From: Rhizophagus irregularis | Taxonomy: Eukaryota; Glomeromycota; Glomeromycetes; Glomerales; Glomeraceae | Assembly (NCBI RefSeq): GCF_026210795.1 | Contig: NC_089435.1 | Span: 558,001 to 622,000 of the forward strand | Direction of reading: 5' to 3' | Length of the DNA stretch: 64,000 nt | Part shown: positions 1-11,432 of the stretch, one piece after another | Layout of the letters: the number at the start of each line of letters is the position of its first letter | Numbering within the stretch: position 1 is the stretch's first letter | Position numbers and translations under genes: made by a program | Notes under the pieces: model-generated | The model's input: the letters and a program-made list of their open reading frames with translations, nothing else | Told to the model about the DNA's origin: nothing | Databases searched by the model: none

Positions 1-1368
1 AAATTTGTATTTAATTGAAAGTTATCTATGCTTGTAATGTTATTTGTCTGTTGTTCTTCACTTTCATTGATGAGATATGATCTATATAAAGAACTTGTTT
101 CATCATAAAGAGTATAGATATCAGGTCTTTTTGTTGGATCAGCATCCCAACATTGTTCCATTAGTTCTTTATATTTTAAAGGAGTTCCCGGTATTATTCT
201 TGGTCTCATTCCATTTATTATTTTTAGTGCAAGATCATAATTATGTTTATAAACAAATGGTGGTTGTCCGGATGAGATTTCCCACATAAGCATGCCAATA
301 CTATATACGTCAGACGCAAAAGAATATTTCATTTTTACAATAACTTCGGGAGCTATATAAGGAAGATTTCCATATATACTATTTAATGGTTTATCAGCTG
401 GTCCACAAAATCCAAGATCACTTATATAAGTATCTCCATTATATAATATGTTTCCAGAATGCAAATCTCTGTGAATTGCATTTTCTTTATGAATTCTAGA
501 CACACCATACACTATATCATCAATAATTTGAATTCTTCTTTTCCATGTAAGTTTATTATGATTTTGATGTAAATATCCTCTTAAATTATTATCCAATTCA
601 AACATTACAAGCATATAATTCCCATCTGATGGATCTTTTGTTATACCATAGCATTTAACAATTTGACCATATTTGTTACTTATAGATAAATGAGATTTAC
701 CCTATAAAAAATAATGGATATTATTATATAGTAATTATTTTAATCACTTTTTCAAATAATTTTAAATTACATACCTCTTCAAACCAACTTTTATTAGCAC
801 TTTCAACATTTTCTAACTTTTTGAGTACTACATTATGTCCTCCATATCTTTTTAATTGTTTTTCTTTTGAATCCCATTCTTCATAAAATCCATCAATCCA
901 ATATGCTTCATAAATTTCAGAACATCCACCTTTAGTTAAATATTCAATATTTTGTAATTTATCATATGGGATCCATTCTACTATACTATCTGGTTGAAGT
1001 GTTTCCATTTGACATTGTTGTATTAAATTATCAATATCATTATTTCCAGATGTCCAGTTTGAAAATTTTGATTTTAAATAATTTCGAACACAATGTTCAC
1101 AGTATAATGTAGCTAAACATTCATCATGACAATTTTCACAAATTCTTTTTATTCCTTCATTTTCAAGAATTTTATAATAGTCAAAATCTTTATTTAATAA
1201 TTTTACTGCTGCATATGATTTTTCATCTTTTGTAAGAGATTTGTCAGCAAGAATAGTTTGTTGCATAAATTCAAATTGTTTGTCTATGGTATCTTGAGTA
1301 TTAAAATCTGTTAATGCAAATGCTCTATTAATTGCATCAAAAACTATGTCTTCTCGAATAGAAGTCAT
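1..1368 (-). CDS. TKL-like protein kinase, 3' end outside window
   Basis: Two exons are visible: 1368..775 (198 codons, phase 0), a 73-nt GT-AG intron 774..702, then 701 running off the window. The N-terminus starts MTSIREDIVFDAINRAF. A Cys cluster CENC-x9-CEHC lies near residues 77-92, followed by NWTSGNNDIDNLIQ and EWIPY. The kinase domain follows with the Gly-loop variant TKGGCSEIYEA, the beta3 lysine in VVLKKL, HRDLHSGNIL (catalytic loop), DLG in place of DFG, APE, and a C-lobe with MWEISSG and CWDADPTKRP. All catalytic residues are present, so the enzyme is probably active on Ser/Thr or Tyr of unknown substrates; the fold resembles the TKL/Tyr-kinase-like expansions of Glomeromycotina. 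The intron falls just after the alphaC helix. This single-module copy is a useful reference for the degenerate and multi-module relatives elsewhere in the window. No stop is seen before position 1. Confidence 0.9.
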
Positions 1369-2439
1369 AATGTGAGATAAACATAAATTTTTTTTTTTAT
1401 TAAAAATGAAATTTATGGATTAACAAATTCCGGAGCGAGTTTCACAAAATTTCGTAAACAAAGCAAATATTAATTAGACGAGTTAATTGTCACGCTCATG
1501 CATAATATAAATAAATATTGTGCGGTACAGGTGATAAACAGAGTGATGATTAATGTGGTGAACTTGCAGTTTCTGCAGGTGCTGCAGGTGCATAAATCAA
1601 AAACGTCAAATAAAGAATGGTCAATCACGCTATTGAAATGTTGAATCACGTGAGTCACGTGAACCGAAGAAATGACGAAACAAATTGTAAAAGTTGTAAA
1701 AGGAAAAGATTACGTAATTTGAAAATTTACACACAAAATTTGTACGTTTATTATCGCAGAATATAAGTGAACAAATTAGTGTGAATTTCTGTTATAACTT
1801 GATTTTTATCAAATAAATCGTCTAAAGTTGATTTTTAGACAAATTACAGTTTAGTAAAGTAGTTGGTGCTTCAAATCAAGCGATTATAACATTAGAATTA
1901 ATGCAAAAAACAATCACCTGTTGACTAATAAGAAACCATGGCTTAAAGTTAAACAAGTCGCATGCGTGTCCTACTACATCATAACCCTATACAACATCGT
2001 TGTCATACTTTATATTATCTCTGTTATATCACAAAAACTATAAAATAAATAATAATTAGAAGTATAAACAGAATAATTCTACAGTACATGTCACAGAATT
2101 AGTACTTAATAAATCCTAATTTTTTTATAAAAAAGGTATAATCAAAAATTAAATTTTTTTTCTGACATAAAATTTTATAAAAATATATATACATATATAT
2201 TTTTATTACGCCAAAAAAATTCAAAAAAAAATATTACGCTAGTTGGGAATTTAGAACAATCAAAACTGCGCCATATATCAAATCACGCGTACACTGAATC
2301 ACGTGCCTGAGCTTTTTTTGATGTGGAAGATAAATTGTAAGACCTACGCAACATATGCTGCGTTGTATTCCGTTGTTACTACTACACCATAGCACTTATT
2401 TGAGTAAAGTTGTTGGAGTAGATATAACAAAAACATGTT
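1369..2439. other. Intergenic region upstream of the kinase
   Basis: AT-rich sequence with no supportable gene. Positions 1470-1658 carry an open frame on the minus strand, but it has no recognisable features. Several CACGTG-type hexamers are present (around 1650 and 2300); these are possible E-box-like sites only. Confidence 0.5.
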
Positions 2440-3336
2440 CGTAGCTCTGGAAAGTTTAGATAATTCAAAAAATGGTACTTTGGAATTTATGCATGATTAT
2501 TCTGATGTTTTCATAATTAAGTTAATCTTGCTAATATATTGTTTTATTTTTATTTAGTATAGGTTACATTACATAATAAAATAACCAATGCTTTTATTAT
2601 TGGATTTTATGGAATAACTCAGGATTCGGAAACAAAAAATTATATTATAGTTTTAAATTATGCGGAAAATGGAAGTTTACGAAATTATTTAGATAAAGAA
2701 TATAGAAAATTAAATTGGAATGGAAAGATCGATTATATTATGATATTATAATTGGAACGTATTCATGAAAGGAATAAATTCATTGAGATTTACATATTAA
2801 AAATATATTAAAGCTTAAATATGATACTGCTATAACTGATATGGGATTATGTAAACACGCAAATTATATTGAATCAGAAAATAACATTGTGTTTTAACTT
2901 ATATAGCTCCTAAAATTTTAAGAGGATAAAATTATACAAAGGCTGCTAATAATTATAGTTTTGGCATAATTATGTATGAAGTAATTTCTGGACTACCCTC
3001 ATACATTTAAGCCATGATAAAAAATTTAGTAATAAGAATATGCCAAGGGTTCAATATTAAAGTAACTAAATTAATTGTATATTTCTTAAGAGATATTTAG
3101 ATGCAAATCCACTAAATCGACCGATAGCAAGAGAAGTTAAAGATGCTATAAACAAATGGAGATATGAACCAGTAGAATTGCAACCACAAAATTGAAGAAA
3201 CAGAAATAAACAATTCATTAAATAACATCATTCCATCAACTAGTTTAGGATTATCATACAAAACACATTCGGAAGCAAGTACTGCAGATTGCTCGATTTT
3301 AAGAACCTTCTTGAACCAAAAAATTGTTGATTAATG
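2440..3336 (+). pseudogene. Degenerate TKL-like kinase
   Basis: Fragments of a kinase can be followed across frameshifts and stops. They include VALESLDNSKN (end of N-lobe, about 2440), GFYGITQDSETKNYIIVLNY with ENGSLRNYL (beta4-beta5 and hinge, about 2600-2690), a decayed catalytic region around 2760-2830, DMGL (DFG position, about 2838), a APK/APE-like segment near 2905, GIIMYEVISG-like text near 2960, DANPLNRP near 3105 and a C-terminal tail near 3270 resembling the SEAxxTSRLLxF tail of relatives. Stops occur in every frame, and the HRD motif is not readable. It is transcribed in the direction away from the kinase at the left edge. Confidence 0.75.
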
Positions 3337-4242
3337 ATAATATAATAAGCACGAAATTTTCAGGTATTAATGATAATTTCATAATGTAAAATAATTCTTA
3401 AAGATACTAATAAAATTTTTAATTAATTAAATGGAAACTTCACAATTTATTATTTCTCAATTAAATACTAATTAAGATGTAATTTATTGATTTTTCTATG
3501 ATTAATATTATTTTTAAGGTTCAAACAGAAAACAGGTTGAACAAAATCATTATTTAAAGGTAATTAACAACTAAACTTTAGTTGACGTTGCCGACAATAT
3601 TAGATATTTATAATATAATATTCTTGACTTTCAAAAACTTTTTTTTTTTCACGATTACAATTCAAAATTCTGTTTAACGTTTATTTTCATCAGTGTATTA
3701 GTATTTTATTTTAATTAATTTATTTATTTAGTTAATTTTGCATCCAAATGAATTTTTTTATATAATTATTAAGAATTACGCTAAATAATTTAAATTTTAA
3801 TGTATTTTTAAATTATTTACTTGATTAACTTGATTATTTTATATTCTTGATATAATAAATTTTGTTGATTTTGTTGTATATAATTTCCGATCCTGATATA
3901 AAAGTTAAAACTAGTTGATATAAATGTATAAAAATTACTTCAATTTTTATCTTACAAATGAAACAAATAACACTTCAACAATATTGTTATTTGAAATATC
4001 TTAATTAATGTGTTTACTACATCAATTAAATTCCTTGGGATGTGCGATAGGTACTACAAAAACATGTATTGTACGGTTAGCTAAATATGTATTGTACGGT
4101 TGATTTTTTCGCATGTTGTATTAAACAAATAATAATTAATAATACAAATCTTAATATGATGAAAATAAAATACTTTATAAGAACTTCAAAGGTGGAATAT
4201 TAGGTTTTTAAAAATATAATTCCATCTACTTTCTTTTCTCAT
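3337..4242. other. Non-coding AT-rich stretch
   Basis: No gene or clear repeat could be supported between the kinase relic and the hAT element. Confidence 0.5.
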
Positions 4243-4250
4243 CATATAGT

Positions 4251-7200
4251 TAGGGATGGGGAAGTTCCACAAATGAGCGGCTTGAGCACGGTTCTGAACT
4301 GAGAACCGAGCCGGAACCGAGAACCGGTTCCGGTTCTCTAGAACTGAACCGTTTGACTCGAGCAGTTCGGTTCGGTTTATAATTATATATAATATTATAA
4401 TGGTCGTTTGTTGTTACGCCAATTGGCTGAAATCAAAAATGGATGATATTATTTTTCAGAAATACGTCATAATATAAATATTATATCATAATTACGTCAT
4501 TGATTTTTTTTAATTTTTTTTTCAGTTAAATAATAAAAAGACAAATAATATAACCATTTCAATTATTCGTCAAAGATCAAATATATTTTACGTCGGTTAG
4601 ATGCTAAAAGGCAAAAGTTTTCTAATTCTTACGATTATTTTTTAAAACACCATACGAAAAAATTCACCAATAATCAAAGAACTGAAAAATGTTTGAATTA
4701 AACGGAAAAGTTACGATAATTATAAATATACAAAATAGGAAATTTTGATTGTTCCTTTAAGTTGAAATAATAATTAATCGGTTAAGAAACTTGTATTTGA
4801 TCCCGTACACTATGAAATTAACATAATCGTCCCTATCAATATGATGATTTGCCTAAAAAAGAATCTGTAATAAATAAATACTGATAATCTAAAAAGATTA
4901 CTTAAAAAAAATCCACTCTCATCTCGGAATGTCATTAAGTGACGAAGAATTTGTTCCTGACCAAGAAGATTTAGTGCTTGATGATGAAGAGTTTGATGAA
5001 GAGTGGGAAGATGTTTTAGACCTTGATGAGACAGCTAGCCAGTTGTCACGTATGAATATAGGATCAGATACTGATGCTTCGGATATAACAACTACGTTAG
5101 GAAGTGCTGTATGGCAATACTTTGATAAAAATCCATCATATGCTCCAGGCTATAATATTTGCAAAATATGTTCCAATAGATACAGAATAACAACGAGCGT
5201 TAGTACTTTGCGAAAGCATCTTAATAAACATAGTTTAAGTGTACCTAAGAAAAAATACGTTGTAATTGAAAAAAGAGATCCTTTTGATAAAGAAGAACAA
5301 CAAATTCACGATAAATACCTTACTGATTGGTTGATCTGTGACCTTCAGCCATTCACGGTTGTTGAAAACCATTATTTTAAAATGTTCATCAATTTTTTCT
5401 GCCCGCGATATATTATTCCTGATAGACATAAGGCAAAAGGTAATTTATTTTAAAAAACTTTTTAAAACTCACATAATAACATCTAATTTTCTTTCTATTT
5501 AAATAGACTTAATAATCGCTACATTTACAAACCGAAGAGACGCAGTTATCAACAAACTCCATAAAATCGAAGGAAAATTCACGTTAACGGCAGATATGTG
5601 GACGTCTACCATAAATCGGGAGGCATTTTTAGGACTCACTATACATTATGTGGATTCCAACTGGAAACTCCAGAATTTTCTTCTTGATATCGTCCCTTTT
5701 ACAGTTAGCCATTCTGGAGCAAATATGGCAAGAGAAATAATGCGAACTTTGGAGGAGTTCAATATTTCCAATAAAATCGTCGCGCTCACAACAGATAATG
5801 AATCTGCTATGATAGTTTGCGGGAGAGAGATTGCTTTAGATATGGATGATGGGTTTTCATCCATGATTTTTTCTCACTACCGGTGCGCTGCACACGTCCT
5901 AAACTTAGGTGTGAAAGAGGGACTAAAACTAGTTAACGATTCCATTAAAAAGGCTCGTAAACTAATGAATAGCATTAAAAATTCGACCCGTCTATGTGAT
6001 AATCTTCGCCTCTTGTGCAACTTAAAAGAAATTAAGTACCTTAAACCTATTATTGATGTAGAGACACGCTGGAACTCTACCTATTATATGTTGAGGCGTT
6101 TGGAGGTACTTGAACCAGCACTAGTTTTACTAGTAGCTGATAATCGATCAATTCATGCTTTTTACCCAAATGATGATGATTGGATTGCTATCAAAGTAAA
6201 TAATTTCTATTAAATTTTAGAAAATTTAATATTATTAAAAAAAAAATAATGCACCAATTTTTTTTTAAAAAAAAATTAATATTACTTATTTTTAAATAGG
6301 ATACGCTTTTGCTTCTTGAACCCCTAGAAAAAGCTACCAAATATTTGTCGGCATCATCTTATCCAACGATGGGTGAGACTCGCTTTATTTTTCGGGAATC
6401 CAGGCACATCTAACGAAAAATATGGAAAATGAGACCTTTACGCAACGTGAAATGGCAACTTTGATACACCGGAAAATAAGACAATATTGGATGATTATGG
6501 ATAAATCTTCGATTACTTCTGCAATTCTGGACCCTCAAAATAAACTTACAATATTCTCGGATGAGTCAAGACTAAGCGCTCTCCAACATATTCAAGACAC
6601 ATACAATACATATAAAGAATGGTCCTTACCTACGAATACAAAACAATATGCTCCTAATAGTACACGCCAGTATTTTGCACGATTGCAACAAATAAATGAA
6701 GAAATTGACCAAACCAGCGACGAAATTTCTCCAGTAATTCCAGCAGTAGAATTCGAAGAATTGAATCGGTATCTTCAACTACCGATTGATGAGGGGACTG
6801 ATCCTCTAACATGGTGGCAAGCGCATTCTAACGAATTCCCGGTATTATGTAACATTGCGCGAGATTTTCTTTGTATTCAAGCAACGAGCGTTGCATCAGA
6901 ACAAGCATTTTCGGTAGCTGGAAATACAATCACTAAAACCCGGAATCGTTTATTGCCGGAAACTGCAAGAGTTTGTCTGTGTATGAAAAGTTGGATTAAT
7001 AATAAGCTAGTCAAATAATAATTTTTTTTTACTTAGCCAGTTAGCCTAGCTGTTATTCGGTTTTTTTTTACTTTACTTTACAATGCCACTAACTCGAATT
7101 TCGTTATTTTTCACTGATGTCAAAAAAAAAACATTTTAATAAATAAATATATAAAGTTAGCCAAATATATAATAGTAAATAATAAGTGTCTTGATTTATT

Positions 7201-7503
7201 TGGCATAAGAAAAAGAGGCGATTACCGAAATTACAATAATTTTTTTATTTTCAGTTGCGTTTATTTAAACAAAGTGTGCAACTTTAAAAAACCAATTAAA
7301 TTGGCAATATTTTTAAGGCTATTACTAAATTAGTAACGAATGTAGATGATTGGATCGTCATTAATTATAGATCAAATTTAACCGACTCGAGCCGACTCAA
7401 ACTGACTCAAACCGACTAGAGCCGTTCCATGAAACTGAGCTCGGAGCCGGTTCCGCCGCTCAGCAGAACCGGAATGGAACTGATGGAACCGTCCCCATCC
7501 CTA
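4251..7503 (+). mobile_element. Complete hAT DNA transposon
   Basis: The element begins TAGGGATGGGGA and ends in the matching inverted sequence TCCCCATCCCTA. It is flanked by a perfect 8-bp target duplication CATATAGT (4243-4250 and 7504-7511), the length expected for hAT. Both subterminal regions (about 4290-4380 and 7380-7490) are unusually G+C-rich and carry many CCGGTTC/GAACCG and GACTCGAGCCG-like short repeats, which may be transposase binding sites. The interior holds a three-exon hAT transposase with one frameshift. Identical target duplications and near-intact coding sequence indicate a recent insertion. Confidence 0.95.
4929..7018 (+). pseudogene. hAT transposase, three exons, one frameshift
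   Basis: Exons 4929..5439, 5507..6195 and 6300..7018 join through GT-AG introns in a consistent frame (1200 nt at the second junction, phase 0). An acidic N-terminus is followed by a BED-type zinc finger (CKIC...HLNKH, about residues 77-98). Exon 2 carries LTADMWTS with the first catalytic Asp, RCAAHVLNLG and ETRWNSTYYML, all typical of the hAT RNase-H core. Exon 3 ends in the dimerisation region (WWQAHSNEFPVL, SVASEQAFSVAG). Between about 6375 and 6395 the frame shifts by one base, most simply at the T run near 6388-6392, and the shifted frame then continues to the stop at 7018. Without that change the protein would be near the usual family length. A sequencing or assembly error is possible. 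Confidence 0.9.
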
Positions 7504-7511
7504 CATATAGT

Positions 7512-8580
7512 TTAAATAAGTTGATCGAGAAACTATAATTGCTAAATGTAGTTAATTTCTCTAATAATAGTATCCGGCTTATCCTTTGCCAACTATAATT
7601 ATTAATTTAAATTAATAGGGATCTTGAAAGAAGTGCAAAAAATATGTAGGTAAGATTCGATTCATATTTTGCAAGTTTGTTAATAAAAAAGGAAAAAAGA
7701 AAGTTAATAGTTTAACACATGGCCAAAAAATAAAATAAAATGGAATGTAGTGAAATGAAATGAAATGAAAAGATGAAATAAAATAAATGAATTAAATAAG
7801 TCATTATTTGAGAGTCATGCACTAGAAAATAAAAGAACGATGCCAAAAACGTGGCAAGAGTTAATAATAATAATACAATATATTGGGAATAATAAATTAA
7901 ACTTGGAATAAAAAACTTTTGAATTCTTTTATATTAAAAATTGTAATTATAATTGTAAATTATTTAATTAATTGTATAACTGATAAATTCTATTGCCTTT
8001 TTATCATAAAAAATTGCGATTTTACCAAAATTCAGTGTCCGAAATCTAAGGTTGCTAAATCGTCATATACTAGTATTATAAATGGGAAATGATTTTTCCA
8101 GTGGGTTAGGTATAATACTGGTATAATTGAAATTTTGCAAAAAATTTAACCAGCTAAATAATAGATTAAATAACGGAATTCTTTCATTTAGCAGGACTGC
8201 AGGAATGAAAGACTCTGTTTGTTAAGTAGAGTTTAATAGGAGTGAAGGACTTTATGAATTATGATAAATTATGCAGATATTGCCTATTATGTGTGCGGGA
8301 ATGAAATCTACCAAAAATTTTATGCGTCGGTTTCGTCAGTTCATCAAAATTGCTGTGAAATTAGTTATTATTAAATGTTTTTTTAATAGAAAGATACAGT
8401 ATTTCTTAACGGTAACCTGTATTTTTATGTAAAAAGATTATATGTTTAACTTTTTTATTATATCGTCTTGTCAATTATTTCATCTTTAACCATGTTTTTT
8501 CTCTTAAAAAAATTTATCAACTATATGTAAAAAGATTTTGAGCGAGTTAAAAAATCTCATTTAAGAATAAGTAATTCTTC
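7512..8580. other. Non-coding AT-rich stretch
   Basis: Contains a short run of degenerate AAATG pentamers (about 7738-7775). Nothing else is supportable. Confidence 0.4.
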
Positions 8581-8724
8581 ACAGAAACTTCAAAATCGTA
8601 GTGATGGCTTAATGCGCAGTAACTGCATTATAAATACATAGTGACCACATTATGTAATCGTAAGGAAATTACATATATGCAGTTACTGCGCATTAAGCCA
8701 TTGCTACGATCTTGAAGTTTCTGT
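8581..8724. repeat. Hairpin MITE-like inverted repeat
   Basis: Arms 8581-8628 and 8677-8724 are inverted copies (48 nt, about three mismatches) starting ACAGAAACTTCAA, separated by a 48-nt loop. No convincing target duplication is visible. It may be a small non-autonomous element or a transcribed hairpin. Confidence 0.75.
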
Positions 8725-9340
8725 AAAGTTTTTTTAAATATAAAAAGAGTGAAAAGAATAGTTATTTATTTAATACCTGAAAGAAATTTTTTGTCTTTTT
8801 ATTAGTTAGTTAAATACAATAAAAAACGAATAATAAATTAATAATTAATAAGTAAAAAAAAAAATCTAACTAAAAGAACTGAAAAATAAAATATTTTAAA
8901 AAAAGTTTTTTACTTCAAATCACTGGAGGTGATCATCACCGTTGGCCAGAATTATAAATGTTTACCGGCACTATGGTTTTTAATGCTGGTCGATCATCAT
9001 AATTTCAGTCACCGGTGATCATAAATCCGGTGATAGTTAGAAAATCCTTAAAGAAAATTAAAAAAAAAAAATTAAAAATCAATTTTTTTTGGTTTGAAAA
9101 GAAAAACCGGAAAATAAAACTAATTACAGTAATTAAATTCCAGGTTTATAAAAACTGAAAAAAAGGTACCAAATAATAAATAAATTTACCAATTTATAAG
9201 AAAAAAGCTATTTAATAAATTTCCTGATTTATAGGAGCAAAAAAAAAAAAAAAATTAAAAAATAACGATAAAAGTAAAGCCCTTAGCGATCTGCCAAAAT
9301 TTTGATTGTGCACATGACCCGAAATTTCCGATATACTAAC
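8725..9340. other. Non-coding stretch with palindromic GGTGATCA motifs
   Basis: Around 8925-9040 there is imperfect dyad symmetry (CACTGGAGGTGATCATCACC, later CACCGGTGATCATAA) together with a TTGGCCAGAATTATAAATG motif. Similar text recurs at 37,650-37,860. The rest is poly-A/T-rich. Confidence 0.4.
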
Positions 9341-9342
9341 TA

Positions 9343-9761
9343 CAGTCGACTCTGGTTATAACGAACCTGTTTGTACCGAAACCTCGCTATACCGAATCAT
9401 AATTTCCAGAACCGATTTTTTATAAATAATTTCACTGGATATAACGAACTTTTATAATAAAACACTATATAACGCATCCGAACCAAACTTAACCAGCCCT
9501 ATATATCAGCTATATAATAACTTTATACTTTCTATAACGAACGGTCATGTAACTATATAGTAGTCCAGGCCAATTTTATAGTGCTGGCCAGAATTACTAG
9601 TAATTTTTTCGAAAATTTATGTTAAAAGAAATTATAATTTTGGCCAGCATTACAAATTTGGCCTAAATTACCTATAAAGAAAACTAGTTCGGTATATTAT
9701 ATAACTATATACCGAACTAAACCTCCTGGAACGGAGGGTTCGTTATATCCAGAGTTGACTG
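9343..9761. mobile_element. Tc1/pogo-type MITE, 419 bp, TA duplication
   Basis: Terminal inverted repeats CAGTCGACTCTGG and its inverted partner continue to a shared TATAACGAAC, with TA on each side (9341-9342, 9762-9763). There is no coding capacity. The CAGTCAACTCT...TATAACGAA ends are the type seen in Tigger/pogo-like elements. A second copy of the family lies at 47460-47862. Confidence 0.85.
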
Positions 9762-9763
9762 TA

Positions 9764-10417
9764 TGACTCAAAGAACATACAGTATAAATATTATATCATT
9801 CTCACGCCACACAACCCAAATCACCCATATGGAGACTATTCTAAATGTCAGACAAATTTTTTGTTATATAGATTGTTAAAAACAATCCTTATTAAAACTG
9901 CTGGTTATAAAAAAAGAATTAAAATAAAAAATGATCCAACCCGATTATTTTGAAAGATCACATGAATCGACCCATCTGGGAACAATCCGGGATCAATGAA
10001 AATAGAAATAATTGATCAAATCACTTTTAAAATAGAGAACTTATCAAAAATATTTGAGTCTTGAGATACCATTTTCATCTAAAATTTAGAAATCATTTAT
10101 GTAACACGTTAAATTTATACTGTATCTGTGTACCGTTAAAACAAATGATAATAGTAAAAATTATTTTTATTTTCTTGTCGTAAAAAATTTATATTTCGCG
10201 TATTTTGCGTCTAAACAGTCCAAAAATTATTTTAATATACTTATTGATTTGAATGTTCATTTCTTGAATTTTCAAGGTTGTACCATTCTATAGATTAGAT
10301 TTAAAGTATCAAAGCAATACCGATTACTAAAGAATTTTGGCTTTAAACTTTATGTTTATAATGTTTATTATTTTCAAAATTAAATTACATCGTGTGGTGC
10401 TTGAAATTTAGATAAAT
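9764..10417. other. Non-coding stretch
   Basis: AT-rich; no gene, RNA or clear repeat seen. Confidence 0.4.
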
Positions 10418-11432
10418 TTAAGATTCAATCCGCCTATAATCGACAGAAAATTACTATATAAATTCGGGGGAAATTTTATTGCAAAAAATAAACTAAATAG
10501 GCAAAATTTTGCCAATCAAAATCATCACAAATCATGTTGTGATACCAAGTCATGTGATGAAACTTAAAAATGCCAAGAAAAATATCGAGAAAAATATTTT
10601 CACATAGAAACTCACAATAAACGCTAAAATCTGACACCTACCGTGTCTTAAATATTCATTTATTCAGTAAAATTGCTTCACGCATGAAAATTACTCAAAT
10701 ATTATTGTCAAAGGGATGGTTTTTTGGCTAAAAACAAGCGTAACTAACGTACAAATAGAAAAGATCTAAAAATGAAAAATTCAACCTAAAATAACCTATC
10801 TGCTATATAAATCCTTCTAAAAGCCATTATTACCTATTGTTCTGGTAATTGTATGTTATTTTTTTATATTATTGTTACAACACTTTCAAAAAGCTAATAA
10901 TATTTTGCAAACTAATGCTAAGAGTTTGTGTGATGCACTCAAATTGAAAAACTAGATAAGAATACATATACCAAAACTTCCACCATTTGAAATTAATTTA
11001 CGGGTTACTCCTCATGAAAATAGAAAGAGATCATAGTAACATGTGAACTAAAAGCAAGAGAAAATATTAGAATTATATAAAACAAGTAGTTTCAAACATA
11101 TAAAATACATGAGAACATAATTTTAAGTGTTCATATATGTTAAAATAACGTAATATACGACTTGAAATTCTCACATATATATATATACATACCTGTCAAA
11201 TCTGACGCTGCCTCAAAGTAAAGTTTTGAACAAATAAATAAATTTCTCAATTTTTTTTTATTTTTTTCATCTTTGACATTTAAGGAATCATCATGTGAAT
11301 TTTGGTGCCACAGCATGATGATCTGCGGTTTTTATAGCCCATAAAATTTAGCCAATTTTGGCATTTTTATAATAACCTCGCCCCGAATTTATATAGTAAT
11401 TTTCTGTCGTTCGTAGGCGGATCGGCTCTTAA
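10418..11432. mobile_element. Long inverted-repeat element (about 1 kb, non-coding)
   Basis: Left end around 10428-10470 (ATCCGCCTATAATCGACAGA and onward) and right end around 11383-11422 are inverted copies over about 40 nt, including GACAGAAAATTACTATATAA. TTAA occurs directly outside both ends (10418-10421, 11429-11432), which could be a TTAA target duplication of piggyBac type, but in sequence this AT-rich it could also be chance. There is no open frame of note inside. It is a likely non-autonomous DNA transposon. Confidence 0.65.

Noticed and set aside
77-289. 70-codon frame on the + strand
   Set aside because: Shadow of the kinase C-lobe on the other strand.
1470-1658. 62-codon Cys-rich frame on the minus strand
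   Set aside because: Short, no signal peptide pattern that convinces, no paralogue; the Cys content comes from a short GCAGGTGC-type repeat.
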